64,000 bases of DNA from NCBI GenBank assembly GCA_037200985.1, contig JBBCGJ010000001.1:310001-374000 (forward strand), given 5' to 3'. The position numbers and the translations under genes were made by a program. Source of the stretch: Rhizomicrobium sp. (lineage in GTDB: Bacteria; Pseudomonadota; Alphaproteobacteria; Micropepsales; Micropepsaceae). Every line of letters begins with the position of its first letter. Position 1 is the first letter of the stretch. Positions 8,940 to 18,555 of this stretch are shown one piece after another. The notes beneath the pieces were generated by a model. The model saw nothing but the letters and a program-made list of their open reading frames with translations. It did not search any database and was not told where the DNA came from.

Positions 8940-9908
8940 TCATGGGATCAGCAGCAGCTTGCCGGTCGTGGCGCGGCTTTCCATGTCGGCATGGGCCTTC
9001 GCCGCATCCGCCAACGGATATTCGCCGCCGATCCTGATCTTGAGCTTGCCGTCGACGATCCAGTCGAAAAGCCGGGCCGAACGGGCGCGGAACAGCTCGG
9101 GCGTGTGAATGTGATGGAAGAAGACGGCGTATCCGATCTTGATGCTCTTCGGGAGCTTCAGGATGTCGAGCGGGCCGGGACCGCCCAGGACGGGACCGTA
9201 CCAGCAAAACGCGCCTGATACCCGGAGCGCGTCCAGCGAGCCCTGGAAGGTCTTGGGGCCGGAGCCGTCATAGACGACGTGCACGCCTTCGCCGCCCGAC
9301 AGGCGAACCGCTTCCTCGGCGAACCGGCCTTCGGTGTCGACGATGACGTGATCGGCGCCGGCGTCCTTCGCCGCGGCGATCTTGTCGGCCGAGGAGACCC
9401 GGCCGATGACATGGCCGCCCCGCAGCTTGACGATCTGGGTGAGCAGCAGGCCGACGCCGCCGGCCGCCGCATGGACCAGCGCGATGTCGCCCGGCTGCAC
9501 GGGATAGAAATCCGTCGCGAAATGGCTGGCGGTCAGTCCCTGCATCATCACCGACGCCGCGGTCCGGTCGTCGATCGCATCGGGCACCGGCACGAGCGCG
9601 GCGGCCGGGATCGCGACCTTCTGGGCATAGCTGCCGGGCGCATAGACCCAGGCCACGCGCTGACCCGGACGGAAGCCGTCGACGCCGTCGCCGACCGCCA
9701 GAACGCGGCCGGCGCCTTCGACGCCCAGGATCTTCGGATCGGGAATCTCGCGCCATGCCATGCCTTGCCGGACGCCGACATCCATGAAGTTCACGCCGGC
9801 GAAGGCGACCTCGACCAGCACCTGGCCGGGGCCCGGCACGGGGTCCGGGCGTTCGACATACGCGATCACCTCGGGCCCGCCGGTTTTGGTCATTGCGATG
9901 GCTTTCAT
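8940..9908 (-). CDS. Zinc-independent quinone oxidoreductase (MDR superfamily)
   Basis: A 322-residue NADPH:quinone reductase-like enzyme. It opens MKAIAMTKTGGPEV with the GroES-like fold (VAFAGVNFMDVGVRQG) and carries the cofactor-binding loop HAAAGGVGLLLTQ at about residue 145. The cysteine and histidine ligands of zinc alcohol dehydrogenases are missing, as in Qor. Such enzymes reduce quinones or enones in the cytoplasm, often in stress responses. The start has AGGAG eight bases upstream. A TetR gene ends 48 bases upstream on the same strand and both promoters share an 11-base element, so TetR control is likely. Confidence 0.9.
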   Translation of the reverse strand: MKAIAMTKTGGPEVIAYVERPDPVPGPGQVLVEVAFAGVNFMDVGVRQGMAWREIPDPKILGVEGAGRVLAVGDGVDGFRPGQRVAWVYAPGSYAQKVAIPAAALVPVPDAIDDRTAASVMMQGLTASHFATDFYPVQPGDIALVHAAAGGVGLLLTQIVKLRGGHVIGRVSSADKIAAAKDAGADHVIVDTEGRFAEEAVRLSGGEGVHVVYDGSGPKTFQGSLDALRVSGAFCWYGPVLGGPGPLDILKLPKSIKIGYAVFFHHIHTPELFRARSARLFDWIVDGKLKIRIGGEYPLADAAKAHADMESRATTGKLLLIP

Positions 9909-9921
9909 AGAGAGTCTCCTA

Positions 9922-9952
9922 ATTCTTGAACGGACATTCCAAAATTGGGCAA
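9922..9952 (-). promoter_or_regulatory. Putative promoter/operator of the quinone oxidoreductase gene
   Basis: Between the TetR stop and the oxidoreductase start, TTGCCC (9952-9947) and TCAAGA (9929-9924) are 17 bases apart on the minus strand. ATTCTTGAACG (9922-9932) overlaps the second box and nearly matches ATTCTGGAACG in the TetR gene's own promoter. TTCTTG (9923-9928) and CAAGAA (9950-9955) form an outer inverted repeat. This suggests autorepression with co-control by the adjacent TetR protein. Confidence 0.4.
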
Positions 9953-9956
9953 GAAC

Positions 9957-10523
9957 CTACCGCAAGGCCCGCAGGGCAAGGCGGCCCAGGGCGCGCAACT
10001 CCGCGTCGCCGGCGCCGCCGCGCGCGGCGAGCCGGATCGCGGCGACGTTCGCGAGGAGGAAGCCCGCCGCCTGTTTCGGATCGAGGTCCGCCGCCACATC
10101 GCCATCGGCCTGCGCCTCCCGAACCTTGGCGATGACGGCGGCCCGCAGCGCGCGGCCGGCGGCGTCGCGCGTCTTCGCCAGATCCTTGCGGCCGTCGCCG
10201 AATTCGCCGATCGAGCCGACGCCCAGGCAGGGCTTGCGCGCCGCCGCGACCACGCGTCCGATCATCCGGCGCAGAGCCTCGATCGCGGTCGCACCGCTCC
10301 GCAAGGCGGCGAGATGCGCCTGCATCTCCGCCACGCCGTAGCGCTCGACCGCGGAGCAGTAGAGCTGCCATTTGTCGCCGAACGTATCGTAGAGGCTCTG
10401 CCGCCCGATCTTCATCGCATCGGTCAGCATGTCCGCCGACGTGCCGGCGAAGCCGTGCGCGCCGAACACGCCGATCGCCGCCGCGAGCGCCTCGTCCCTG
10501 TCGAATTCCTTGGGCCTTGCCAT
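9957..10523 (-). CDS. TetR-family transcriptional regulator
   Basis: A 188-residue regulator. The N-terminal DNA-binding domain reads MARPKEFDRDEALAAAIGVF, then GAHGFAGTSADMLTDAMKIG, then RQSLYDTFGDKWQLY, typical of the AcrR/NemR-like branch in which the recognition helix ends in SLYDTFG. The C-terminal domain includes two conserved glycine-rich segments of the TetR_C_16-like fold, but the ligand is unknown. The gene lies directly upstream of the quinone oxidoreductase gene on the same strand, a common arrangement for electrophile- or quinone-responsive repressors. Confidence 0.88.
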   Translation of the reverse strand: MARPKEFDRDEALAAAIGVFGAHGFAGTSADMLTDAMKIGRQSLYDTFGDKWQLYCSAVERYGVAEMQAHLAALRSGATAIEALRRMIGRVVAAARKPCLGVGSIGEFGDGRKDLAKTRDAAGRALRAAVIAKVREAQADGDVAADLDPKQAAGFLLANVAAIRLAARGGAGDAELRALGRLALRALR

Positions 10524-10529
10524 GGGGGC

Positions 10530-10558
10530 TAGCTATGCATTCTGGAACGAAGAGTCAA
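10530..10558 (-). promoter_or_regulatory. Putative promoter/operator of the tetR gene at 9957-10523
   Basis: On the minus strand TTGACT (10558-10553) and TAGCTA (10535-10530) are separated by exactly 17 bases, seven bases before the start codon. The element ATTCTGGAACG (10539-10549) lies within the spacer and matches the oxidoreductase promoter element at 10 of 11 positions, so a bound repressor would block the polymerase. Confidence 0.45.
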
Positions 10559-11008
10559 GAACGGCTTGCGGCGCGGTCCGCCGACGATACTCTCGTCCGA
10601 CATAGGCGTTCGACGGCTGTCGTTTCCGAACCCATAAGCCGGCATGCGCCGGACACTTGCCGCCTTTTCGGGCAGTGTTTCGATGGGATGGGCGGCGAAT
10701 GCGGGGGCGGACGAACCGCGATGCCGCGCCCAACGCGCAACCGGCGCGAACGTTCCGGATGGATGACGACGGAGGCGGCGAAATAAGCCTTGTAGGCCCC
10801 GCAAAACGGGCCGATAGCTCGGGTCCGGATCGTCGTGGCCGGCAACGAAGGTCGGGAGCCGAATGCGCACCGGATTGGCAAATTCAAGCTAGACCGCCTC
10901 GCGGATTCTTTCGTTTCCTCCCGCTTCGTTCGTATCCCGACGCCCGACGCGAACGTCTTTCGATTAGCGCCCAAAGATGAGTCAAACCGATCAAGAGGAG
11001 CCAGGCAC
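10559..11008. other. Intergenic region without a recognisable gene
   Basis: This 450-base stretch lies between the divergent tetR and 6-phosphogluconate dehydrogenase genes. Short open frames exist on both strands, but they have no recognisable domain and no good ribosome binding site. The last 30 bases hold AGAGGAG at 10994-11000, the binding site of the downstream gene. I saw no RNA gene or repeat. Confidence 0.5.
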
Positions 11009-12007
11009 ATGCAGATAGGAATCATCGGACTCGGGCGGATGGGCATGGGCATCGCCCGCCGCCTGTTGCGCGGCGACCACGCATGCGTGGTCTATAACCG
11101 CCATCCCGAACCGGTCGAGACATTGGCGAAGGACGGAGCCGCCGCGGCCAAGGACATCGGCGATCTCGTCCGCCAGCTCAAGGCGCCGCGCGCGGTCTGG
11201 ATCATGCTTCCGGCCGGGCAGGTGACCGAAGAGACCATCCTGGCGGTGAGCGCTCTGCTCAGCCCGGGCGACACGATCATCGACGGCGGCAATACGTTCT
11301 ATCGCGACGATATCCGCCGCGCGAAGGCGCTGAAGGACAAGGACATAAATTATGTCGATATCGGCACGTCGGGCGGCGTCTGGGGTCTCGAGCGCGGCTT
11401 CTGCATGATGGTCGGCGGCGACAAGCGCGCCGTCGACGCGCTCGATCCGGTTCTGAAAACCCTGGCGCCGGGCGTCGGCACGATTTCCCGCACCAAGCGG
11501 GCGACGGACGCCGATCCGCGGCCCGAAGCGGGCTACATCCATGCCGGTCCGGTCGGCGCCGGGCATTTCGTCAAGATGGTGCATAACGGCATCGAATACG
11601 GATTGATGCAGGCCTATGCCGAGGGCTTCGACATCCTGCGCAACAAGGATTCGAAGGATCTGCCGGAACACGAGCGCTTCACGCTGAACATGCCCGATAT
11701 CGCGGAGGTGTGGCGGCGCGGCAGCGTGATCTCGTCCTGGCTGCTCGATCTTGGCGCATCCGCATTGGCGACCGATCCCCAGCTCGACAGCTTCACGGGC
11801 TTCGTCCAGGATTCGGGCGAGGGCCGCTGGACCGTCGAGGCCGCGATCGAGGAGGCGGTGCCGGCGAATGTGCTCACTTCGGCGCTCTACACACGTTTCC
11901 GTTCGCGGCAGCAGCACACGTTCGGCGAAAAGATGCTGTCGGCCATGCGCTTCGGCTTCGGCGCGCATGTCGAGGGCGGCGGGCCCGCCGAACCGAAATC
12001 GAAATAG
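11009..12007 (+). CDS. gnd: 6-phosphogluconate dehydrogenase, short (decarboxylating, GntZ/YqeC-like) form
   Basis: A 332-residue NAD(P)-dependent enzyme that oxidises and decarboxylates 6-phosphogluconate to ribulose 5-phosphate in the pentose phosphate pathway. The dinucleotide fold starts [12 protein letters not shown]. The substrate segments [13 protein letters not shown] and [20 protein letters not shown], with the catalytic lysine in HFVKM, are intact. At about 330 residues it belongs to the short class, lacking the duplicated C-terminal helix bundle of classical Gnd. ATG 11009 follows AGAGGAG by eight bases. It stands alone between an empty 5' region and a gene relic on the other strand. 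Confidence 0.92.
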   Translation: MQIGIIGLGRMGMGIARRLLRGDHACVVYNRHPEPVETLAKDGAAAAKDIGDLVRQLKAPRAVWIMLPAGQVTEETILAVSALLSPGDTIIDGGNTFYRDDIRRAKALKDKDINYVDIGTSGGVWGLERGFCMMVGGDKRAVDALDPVLKTLAPGVGTISRTKRATDADPRPEAGYIHAGPVGAGHFVKMVHNGIEYGLMQAYAEGFDILRNKDSKDLPEHERFTLNMPDIAEVWRRGSVISSWLLDLGASALATDPQLDSFTGFVQDSGEGRWTVEAAIEEAVPANVLTSALYTRFRSRQQHTFGEKMLSAMRFGFGAHVEGGGPAEPKSK

Positions 12008-12039
12008 GCTGCCGATACGCATCTCGCGCCGCGGCGGAC

Positions 12040-12264
12040 TCGAAAGTATCTTGCGGTCGGCGGATCGTTGCAGGCCGGATCGTAGTCCTTGTGGAACGAG
12101 CCCGCGCTTTACAGCGGCGCGTTCACGGTGCCGTCCACTTCCAGGATCTTGAGCGTGGCGATGAGCGCGACGATATTCGGCATCGGCGAGTTCAGCGCGA
12201 ATGGCGTGCCGCGTTCCCTGCCGCTGACGGTGCCGTAGCCGGCCTGCAGCGCCCAGCGCGGCGC
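12040..12264 (-). pseudogene. Relic of an unidentified gene, in frame behind gabD
   Basis: Directly after the TAG stop of the aldehyde dehydrogenase gene the same frame continues for 51 sense codons (including TPFALNSPMPNIVALIATLK and ILEVDGTVNAPL) to a TAA at 12111-12109, then on with SAGSFHKDYDPACNDPPTAR and YF. The segment has protein-like composition and third-position GC but no start codon. It reads like the C-terminal part of a secreted enzyme interrupted by a nonsense codon. I could not name the family. The dehydrogenase is already full length without it, so readthrough is not needed to explain it. A chance open frame cannot be excluded. Confidence 0.45.
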
Positions 12265-13722
12265 CTAGCCAAGGCCTCCCAACAGGACGTATTTGGTTTC
12301 GAGATAATCCTCGATGCCGTATTTCGAACCTTCGCGGCCCAGCCCCGACTGTTTCATGCCGCCGAACGGCGCGACTTCCGTCGAGATCAATCCCTCGTTC
12401 ACGCCGACGATGCCGTATTCGAGCCGGTCGGCCACGCGCATCACCCGCGCCATATCGCGCGCATAGAAATAGGCGGCGAGACCGTATTCGGTGTCGTTGG
12501 CGATTCGAACGGCCTGATCCTCGCTCTCGAAGCGACAGACCGCCGCCACAGGACCGAAAATCTCCTCGCGCGCGATCGTCATCGCGACCGTGGCGCCGGA
12601 AATCACCGTCGGCTCGAAAAAGGTGCCGCCGCGGGCATGGCGCCGGCCGCCCGTGACGATCCTGGCCCCTTTGGACGCGGCGTCGGCGATCAGCCGTTCG
12701 ATCTTGTCGACCGCCTTGGCGTTGATCAGCGGCCCCTGCAGGATGCCGGCATCGAAGCCGTTGCCGACCGGCATCGCGGCCACGTGCGCCGCGAGCTTCT
12801 CCACGAACGCATCGTGGATGCCCGCCTGCACCAGGAAGCGGTTGGCGCAAACGCAAGTCTGCCCCATGTTGCGGTACTTGGAGATCAGGGCGCCGGCGAC
12901 CGCGGCGTCGATGTCCGCGTCGTCGAACACGATGAACGGCGCGTTGCCGCCGAGCTCCAGCGAGACCTTCTTCACCGTCCCGGCGCACTGCGCCATCAAC
13001 TGCCGCCCGATCGCGGTCGAGCCGGTGAACGAGAATTTCCGCACCAGCGGATCCTCCGTCAGCACGCGGCCGACCGCCGCCGGCTGTTTCGACGGAACGA
13101 CATTGAACACGCCTTTCGGCACGCCCGCCCGATGGGCGAGCTCGGCGAGCGCGAGCGCGGAGAGAGGCGTTTCCTCGCTCGGCTTGATCACGATGGCGCA
13201 GCCCGCGGCGAGCGCCGGGGCCGCCTTGCGCGTGATCATGGCATTGGGAAAATTCCACGGCGTGATCGCCGCGACGACGCCCACCGGCTCCTTGAGGACA
13301 AGGATGCGCCTGCCGGGCTGCGTGGCGGGGATGACGTCGCCATACACGCGTTTTCCTTCCTCCGCGAACCATTCGATGAAGGCGGCGCCATAGGCGATCT
13401 CGCCGCGGGATTCCACGAGCGGCTTTCCCTGCTCCGCCGTCATGAGGGCGGCCAGGTCGTCCTGGGCCTGCATCGTCAGCTCGAACCAGCGCTTCAGGAT
13501 CGCGGCGCGTTCCTTCGCCGTCCTGGCGCGCCATTGCGGCTGGGCCCGGGCTGCGGCATCCACCGCGCGTCTGGCATCGGCATCGTCGCAATCGGCGACG
13601 CGCGCGATGGTTTCGCCCGTCGCGGGATCGTCGACCGCGAAGGTCCGGTCGCCGGCCGCGGCCATCCACGCGCCGTCGACATAGGCGCGGCTCTTCAAGA
13701 GCCCATCGTCGCGTAGTTTCAC
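12265..13722 (-). CDS. gabD: NAD(P)-dependent succinate-semialdehyde dehydrogenase-like aldehyde dehydrogenase
   Basis: A 485-residue aldehyde dehydrogenase of the GabD group, oxidising a semialdehyde to an acid. [20 protein letters not shown] forms the cofactor and Asn-transition-state region. [12 protein letters not shown] and the Glu in LELGGNAPF, then GQTCVCANR with the nucleophilic Cys, complete the active site. The C-terminus YVLLGGLG is typical. I chose GTG 13722 because the conserved N-terminus ([18 protein letters not shown]) begins there; the frame is open upstream inside the amidase gene. The gene follows the amidase gene by 16 bases. In this setting the aldehyde may come from the phospho-lyase encoded on the opposite arm. 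Confidence 0.88.
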   Translation of the reverse strand: MKLRDDGLLKSRAYVDGAWMAAAGDRTFAVDDPATGETIARVADCDDADARRAVDAAARAQPQWRARTAKERAAILKRWFELTMQAQDDLAALMTAEQGKPLVESRGEIAYGAAFIEWFAEEGKRVYGDVIPATQPGRRILVLKEPVGVVAAITPWNFPNAMITRKAAPALAAGCAIVIKPSEETPLSALALAELAHRAGVPKGVFNVVPSKQPAAVGRVLTEDPLVRKFSFTGSTAIGRQLMAQCAGTVKKVSLELGGNAPFIVFDDADIDAAVAGALISKYRNMGQTCVCANRFLVQAGIHDAFVEKLAAHVAAMPVGNGFDAGILQGPLINAKAVDKIERLIADAASKGARIVTGGRRHARGGTFFEPTVISGATVAMTIAREEIFGPVAAVCRFESEDQAVRIANDTEYGLAAYFYARDMARVMRVADRLEYGIVGVNEGLISTEVAPFGGMKQSGLGREGSKYGIEDYLETKYVLLGGLG

Positions 13723-13738
13723 GAGAATATCCGGGAGG

Positions 13739-15172
13739 TCAGGCGGCGGCGAACGATGGCGGCTTGCGCTGCGCCCAGGGCTGGGCCGCTTCGAGTTGCC
13801 CGGCCAGGCGGAAGAGCAGGGCATCGTCGCCCGTGCGGGCCGCGAACTGGATGCCGATCGGCAGGCCGTCCCTGCTCATCGCCAGCGGAACCGACATCGC
13901 GGGCTGGCCCGTCGCGTTGAAGACCTGCGTATTGGGCGCGAAATTGGCATGCTTTGCCGCCAGCGCTTCGATGTCGGAGATCCCGTCCTTCAAAAGTCCG
14001 ATCGGGATCGGCAGATCGCCCAGCGTCGAGAGCAGCAGCACGTCATAAGGCTCCATCCACCTGGCCATGATCCGTCCGGCGGCGTGGGTTGCCTGGATCG
14101 CCTGCGCGTATTGCACGCCGGTCATCGTCTTGGCCTGTTCCAGCACCATGCGCGTCAAAGGCTCGACCTCGCCGTCGGCGATGGCGCGTCCCCGGCGGTC
14201 CGCCTCGCGCTGCAGGTTCGCGGCAACGGTCGTGGCGACGATCACCATCGCGGATTTCAGAAGATCGCCGATGGCGACCGGCAGCGTCGCTTCCTCCACG
14301 CTGTGGCCCAGCGACCGGCAGAGCTTCGCCGCCTCGCGCACCGCCGCGGCGCATTCGGGATGCTGCACGCTGCCGTTCAGGTTGCCGACGATCGTGGCGA
14401 TGCGCAGCTTGACCGGCGTGCGCCCGGCTTCTTGCAGGAACGGCGTTTGCGGCGGCGCGAGATAGTAGGGGTCGCCCGGAACGGGCCGGCAGCTCGCATC
14501 GAGCAGGGCGGCGCTGTCGCGCACCGAATGGGTGACGGCGTGCAGGACCGTCAGCCCGCCCCAACCCTCGCCCTGCGGTGCCATGGAGACGCGCCCGCGC
14601 GACGGCTTGAACCCGAACAGCCCGCAGCACGCCGCCGGAATGCGGATCGAACCGCCGCCGTCGCTCGCCTGGGCAGCCGGCACGATGCCGGCCGCGACGG
14701 CCGACGCCGATCCGCCGGACGAGCCGCCGCAGGTGCGCTCCAGATTCCAGGGGTTGAGGGTCGGCCCCCACAATTCCGGTTCGGTGATGCCCGCCAGGCC
14801 GAATTCCGGCGCGTTCGTCTTGCCGAAGATCACGAGGCCGGCCCGCTTATAGGCGGCGACCAGCGCACTGTCCTCGAGCGCGACGGCGTTGGCGAACAGA
14901 CGCGAGCCGTTGGTCGTGATCGTGCCCGCCATCTGCGTCGTCACGTCCTTGAGAAGATAGGGAACGCCGGCCAGAGGCCCCTCCGGCATGCCCTGCGCGA
15001 TCGCCGCGGAGGCCTCGTCTTCGAGGAGGCGGACGACCGCGTTGAGCTTGGGATTGACCTCGCGAAGGCGGGTGAACGCCGCCTTCAGCAATTCGGCGGG
15101 CGTAACGTCCCGCCTGGCGACGAGTTCGGCGAGGCCCACGGCGTCGTAACGCAGATATTCCGAGACTTGCAT
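13739..15172 (-). CDS. Amidase-signature family hydrolase (copy 1)
   Basis: A 477-residue amide hydrolase of the amidase-signature family. The catalytic lysine lies in [10 protein letters not shown], and the cis-Ser/Ser pair in [15 protein letters not shown], followed by the glycine-rich [16 protein letters not shown]. Family members cleave diverse amides, including fatty-acid amides, nicotinamide and amino-acid amides; the substrate cannot be read from sequence. No signal peptide is visible. It sits between the TonB receptor gene (35 bases upstream) and the aldehyde dehydrogenase gene (16 bases downstream) in one minus-strand operon. Two paralogues lie at 20889-22319 and 39421-40893. Confidence 0.92.
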   Translation of the reverse strand: MQVSEYLRYDAVGLAELVARRDVTPAELLKAAFTRLREVNPKLNAVVRLLEDEASAAIAQGMPEGPLAGVPYLLKDVTTQMAGTITTNGSRLFANAVALEDSALVAAYKRAGLVIFGKTNAPEFGLAGITEPELWGPTLNPWNLERTCGGSSGGSASAVAAGIVPAAQASDGGGSIRIPAACCGLFGFKPSRGRVSMAPQGEGWGGLTVLHAVTHSVRDSAALLDASCRPVPGDPYYLAPPQTPFLQEAGRTPVKLRIATIVGNLNGSVQHPECAAAVREAAKLCRSLGHSVEEATLPVAIGDLLKSAMVIVATTVAANLQREADRRGRAIADGEVEPLTRMVLEQAKTMTGVQYAQAIQATHAAGRIMARWMEPYDVLLLSTLGDLPIPIGLLKDGISDIEALAAKHANFAPNTQVFNATGQPAMSVPLAMSRDGLPIGIQFAARTGDDALLFRLAGQLEAAQPWAQRKPPSFAAA

Positions 15173-15207
15173 TGTTCGTAGATCCTCTCGGCGCCGTGGG
15201 CCCCGTT

Positions 15208-17547
15208 TTACCAGCTATAGTTGACTTCGATGCGCCAGTTTCGCGGCTGATTGTAGAGATGCATGTAGCTGCCGGCGCTGTCGCGCGTCGCCACGGTCCA
15301 GAAATGCTCGTCGGTCAGGTTCTTGCCTTCGAGCGCCAATTCCCATCGGCTTGCAGTGCTCGCCAAGGACAGGCGACCGTCCAGAGTCCCGTAGCTCGGG
15401 ATATGGTAGATCGCGTAGGTGACCGCGCTGTTGGCCGCGTAGTTGAGCGCCGGATTGGGCGAGCGCCGCCAGGCATAGTTGAGCGAGATGGCGCCGATGA
15501 GGTCGTCGGTGACGGGATGCTCGTAGCGGGCCGAGGTGGTGTAGCTCCACATCGGCGCGTTGATCGGCAGGCCCTGGAGCGAATAGAGCGTGCCGGTGAT
15601 CGTATAGGACGTCGCCGTCGAATCGACGATCTGGCCCGTCAGATAGGCCGGCGAAAAGCCCAGCGTGAGGCCCGGCACCGAGGGCGGCGACCAGTCCAGA
15701 TCCAGTTCGCCGCCCTTCATCGCGACGTCGCCGACATTGCCGAGGCGCGCGACCGGCGTGAAGGTGATCGGATTGAGGATGTTCAGATAGCCCTGGCGGT
15801 CCGAATAGTCGTAGTAGAACGCCGCCAGATTGGCCACGAGCTGGTCGGCCCAGACCGATTTCACGCCGACCTCGTAGGACCAGATCGATTCTTCCTTGTA
15901 CGGAAGAAGATCGACCGGATCGGCGGCGATGCCGCCGAAGAAGCCGCCGGACTTGTAGCCCCGCGTCGCCTTGGCATAGAGCATCACATCCTTGGTCGGA
16001 TGGTAGTCGACGCCGGCGTCGCCCACCCAGTGGGTGTGGAGGTTCAGCGTCTGGGTGACGTTCTTGAAGAGATACAGGTTGATCGCCGGAATGAACGCAT
16101 AGGCGTCGTTCATCACCTTGTGCTCGTCGGTATAGCGGATCGAGCCGTGGATCTTCACCTCATCGGTCAGGTTGTAGCCCGCGCTGGCATAGACCGCCCA
16201 GGCGCGGGTGGATTGATGATAGCCGCGCCTGACGAAATTGACCGGCGGCGGCGCCGCCAGCGTGTTGTCGGCGAAGTCGAAGGTGCGCGCATCCGCTATG
16301 AAATCCGCGTTGTACGATGCGCCGGCCAGCCAGGTGAACGGCCCGTCGTCGTCCGACACAAGCCGCAGCTCCTGCGACCACACGTCGAACTTCACGCGGC
16401 TGCTCTCGTGGCCGAGCACGAGCTGCGAGCCGTCATAGTCGAAGGGCTGGCGGTCGAGATAATGCATCCAGCCGGTGATGGAGGTCAGCGTGGCGAAGCC
16501 CAGATCGGCGCTTGTCTGCAGGTTGAAATCGTACCAGCTGTTGTCGAGCTTGTTGATCGGATTGGAAAGCACGACGCTCGCGCTGTCCGACTGGTTGATC
16601 GCGCTGGGCGAGGGCGCATGGCCATGCAGGATGTTGTTGCGGTCCGCCCAGGTGCCGCAGCTTGCGTCGTCGAGATGGCCGGACAGCACCGCGGCGCAAT
16701 AGCCGGACGGCGCCGCGAGATTCTCGGTGCCGACCGCACGCCCAAGCTCGGTCTCCGATCCGTCATGGCCCCATTCGGCCTTGAACAGGACGTCGATCGA
16801 ATCGCTCGGCTTGAAGCGGATCTGGCCGCGCACCGCGGTGAAGTCGTGATCGCCCCAATGGTCGTTCTTCGCGGTGGCGAGGCTGTCCTGCCATCCGCCG
16901 CCGCGGTCGATCATGCCGGCGAAGCGCACGGCGACCGTGTCGCTCAGGGGAATGTTCACCGCGCCTTGCGCCTGGGTGCGATCCCAACTGCCGTAGAAGC
17001 CGTCGACCGAGCCGGAAAATCCGTCGAAGTCGGGCGTGTTGGACAGCACGCGCACGGCGCCGCCCGAGGTGTTGCGACCGTAAAGGCCGCCTTGCGGCCC
17101 CTTCAGCACCTCGATGCGCTGGATGTCGTAGAGGCCGACGCCCGCCAGTTCGTTGGACGGCAGATAGAACTCGTCGTCGAACACCGCCGCGGTCGGCGTG
17201 TTGTTCGGATTGAAATCGGCCAGGCCCACGCCGCGGATGACCCAGGTCGGCTGCCCCGCGCCGCGATCGTCATAGAGCGTGACGTTCGGTATGTCGCGAA
17301 CCAGGTCCTCGAGGCGGTCGGCGCCGAGCTCGCGGAGCTTCGTCTGGTCGAAGGTCGCCGCCGCGATCGGCACGTCCTGGATCGATTCGGCGCGGCGCTC
17401 CGACGTCACGATCACGGTTTCGATCGTGCTGGGCGCCTGCTGGGCCCAGGCTGCGCCGCCCCCGGCGGTCAGGGCCGTCGACGCGAGAAGCGCCGTCAGA
17501 AAAAATTCGCGAATCCGGCTATGCCCTTGGATAGTTTGAATATTCAT
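15208..17547 (-). CDS. TonB-dependent outer-membrane receptor (copy 1)
   Basis: A 779-residue energy-dependent uptake channel. After a signal peptide (FFLTALLASTALTAGGG, cleavage near AWA-QQ) a TonB-box-like ETVIVTSERR leads into the plug domain (SIQDVPIAAATF, then VEVLKGPQGGLYGRNTSGG as IEVLKGPQGGLYGRN), followed by a 22-strand-type barrel ending NYSW. The SIQDVP form and overall length place it with the large group that imports organic compounds in Sphingomonadales and Caulobacterales rather than with classical siderophore receptors. It leads the minus-strand arm with amidase and dehydrogenase genes, so it probably imports that pathway's substrate. AGAGGGG precedes the start by nine bases. 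Confidence 0.92.
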   Translation of the reverse strand: MNIQTIQGHSRIREFFLTALLASTALTAGGGAAWAQQAPSTIETVIVTSERRAESIQDVPIAAATFDQTKLRELGADRLEDLVRDIPNVTLYDDRGAGQPTWVIRGVGLADFNPNNTPTAAVFDDEFYLPSNELAGVGLYDIQRIEVLKGPQGGLYGRNTSGGAVRVLSNTPDFDGFSGSVDGFYGSWDRTQAQGAVNIPLSDTVAVRFAGMIDRGGGWQDSLATAKNDHWGDHDFTAVRGQIRFKPSDSIDVLFKAEWGHDGSETELGRAVGTENLAAPSGYCAAVLSGHLDDASCGTWADRNNILHGHAPSPSAINQSDSASVVLSNPINKLDNSWYDFNLQTSADLGFATLTSITGWMHYLDRQPFDYDGSQLVLGHESSRVKFDVWSQELRLVSDDDGPFTWLAGASYNADFIADARTFDFADNTLAAPPPVNFVRRGYHQSTRAWAVYASAGYNLTDEVKIHGSIRYTDEHKVMNDAYAFIPAINLYLFKNVTQTLNLHTHWVGDAGVDYHPTKDVMLYAKATRGYKSGGFFGGIAADPVDLLPYKEESIWSYEVGVKSVWADQLVANLAAFYYDYSDRQGYLNILNPITFTPVARLGNVGDVAMKGGELDLDWSPPSVPGLTLGFSPAYLTGQIVDSTATSYTITGTLYSLQGLPINAPMWSYTTSARYEHPVTDDLIGAISLNYAWRRSPNPALNYAANSAVTYAIYHIPSYGTLDGRLSLASTASRWELALEGKNLTDEHFWTVATRDSAGSYMHLYNQPRNWRIEVNYSW

Positions 17548-17600
17548 TGATTGGTTCCCCTCTTACACACCCGCACACCCCGGGCCGACACATAAGCGAC

Positions 17601-17636
17601 GTGATCTTTGATCAAAACGAGTTGACTTTTGATCAC
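17601..17636. promoter_or_regulatory. Putative GntR operator between the divergent arms
   Basis: The gap between the receptor and regulator genes holds the perfect palindrome TTTGATCAAA (17607-17616). TTTGATCA recurs at 17628-17635, 21 bases after the first copy (two helical turns), and GTGATC (17601-17606) and GATCAC (17631-17636) form an outer inverted repeat. A further CTTTGATC lies at 18458-18465 before the kinase gene. Position and symmetry fit a FadR-subfamily GntR site, but binding is inferred. Confidence 0.5.
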
Positions 17637-17687
17637 GAATTCCAGAGAAACGCAAGACGGTCGCGAAGCCGGCCGAGAGGAGACGAC

Positions 17688-18416
17688 ATGCCAGACGTGC
17701 TGAAACGCCCGTTATCGGTTCTGACATTCGAGGATCACGCGGCGGAAGGCGAACTCGGCGCTCTCGCACCGGTCGAACGCGAGACCTTGCAGGGCCAGGT
17801 TTATTTGCAATTGCGCGAGGCGATCATGGCCGGCCGTTTCCGGCCCGGTCAGACGCTCACGCTGCGCTCGGTGTCCGAGGCGCTCGGCGTCAGCCACATG
17901 CCGGTGCGCGGCGCGCTCCAGCGCCTGGAGGCCGAAGGCGCGATCGGCAGCCCCGCCAACCGGCGCACGCTCGTGGTGCCGGAATTGCGCGTCGGCGAGC
18001 TCGACGAATTGCGCGACATCCGCGTCGAACTGGAAGGGCTGGCGGCCCAGCGTGCCGCGGCCCGCGTGACGCCCGAGGAACTGCTCACGATCGGCAAGCA
18101 TGCCCGGCTGATGCAGGACGCCGCGAATGCCGGCGACGTGGAAGCCTATATCCGCGAGAACTGGGCGTTCCACACCGCGGTCTACAAGGCGAGCCGCATG
18201 GAACGCCTGTTGTCGCTGGTCGAGATCCTGTGGCTGCGGATCGGTCCCTATGTCCGGCTGATGATGCCAGACCGCGCGGCGATGCTCGAATCGATGCCCA
18301 ACCATCACGACGTGTTCGAAGCCTTGCAGCGCCACGACTCCAAGGCCGCCCGCAAGAGCATCGCAGCGGATATCGCCGACTCCGCCGATCATCTTCGAAC
18401 CGTGCTGCGGCCCTGA
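17688..18416 (+). CDS. GntR-family regulator, FadR subfamily (FCD domain)
   Basis: A 242-residue regulator. The winged helix reads GQVYLQLREAIMAGRFRPGQ, then TLTLRSVSEALGVSHMPVRG, then ALQRLEAEGAI at about residues 40-90. The all-helical FCD ligand domain follows (LDELRDIRVELEGLAAQRAA to the ADSADHLRTVLRP end), with the acidic and histidine residues that often bind a metal and a small carboxylate. ATG 17688 has GAGAGGAG upstream. It sits at the head of the plus-strand arm, diverging from the receptor operon, and probably controls both arms in response to a pathway intermediate. Confidence 0.9.
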   Translation: MPDVLKRPLSVLTFEDHAAEGELGALAPVERETLQGQVYLQLREAIMAGRFRPGQTLTLRSVSEALGVSHMPVRGALQRLEAEGAIGSPANRRTLVVPELRVGELDELRDIRVELEGLAAQRAAARVTPEELLTIGKHARLMQDAANAGDVEAYIRENWAFHTAVYKASRMERLLSLVEILWLRIGPYVRLMMPDRAAMLESMPNHHDVFEALQRHDSKAARKSIAADIADSADHLRTVLRP

Positions 18417-18555
18417 CGCGGCGCGGATGTGGTTTTCGGCCGACCATGTGTCTATCGCTTTGATCGAGAAACGAGAGGGGCCGTTCACGCCCCTTCCATC
18501 CGCCCGGATCGTTCGCATGCCCTTAAACGTCAATCCATCCGGTAGTTCTTCTCTC

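Noticed and set aside
12109..12267. Stop-codon readthrough extending the aldehyde dehydrogenase
   Set aside because: The protein already has normal GabD length and ends in the usual LLGGLG; a second stop follows, so a gene relic is the simpler reading.
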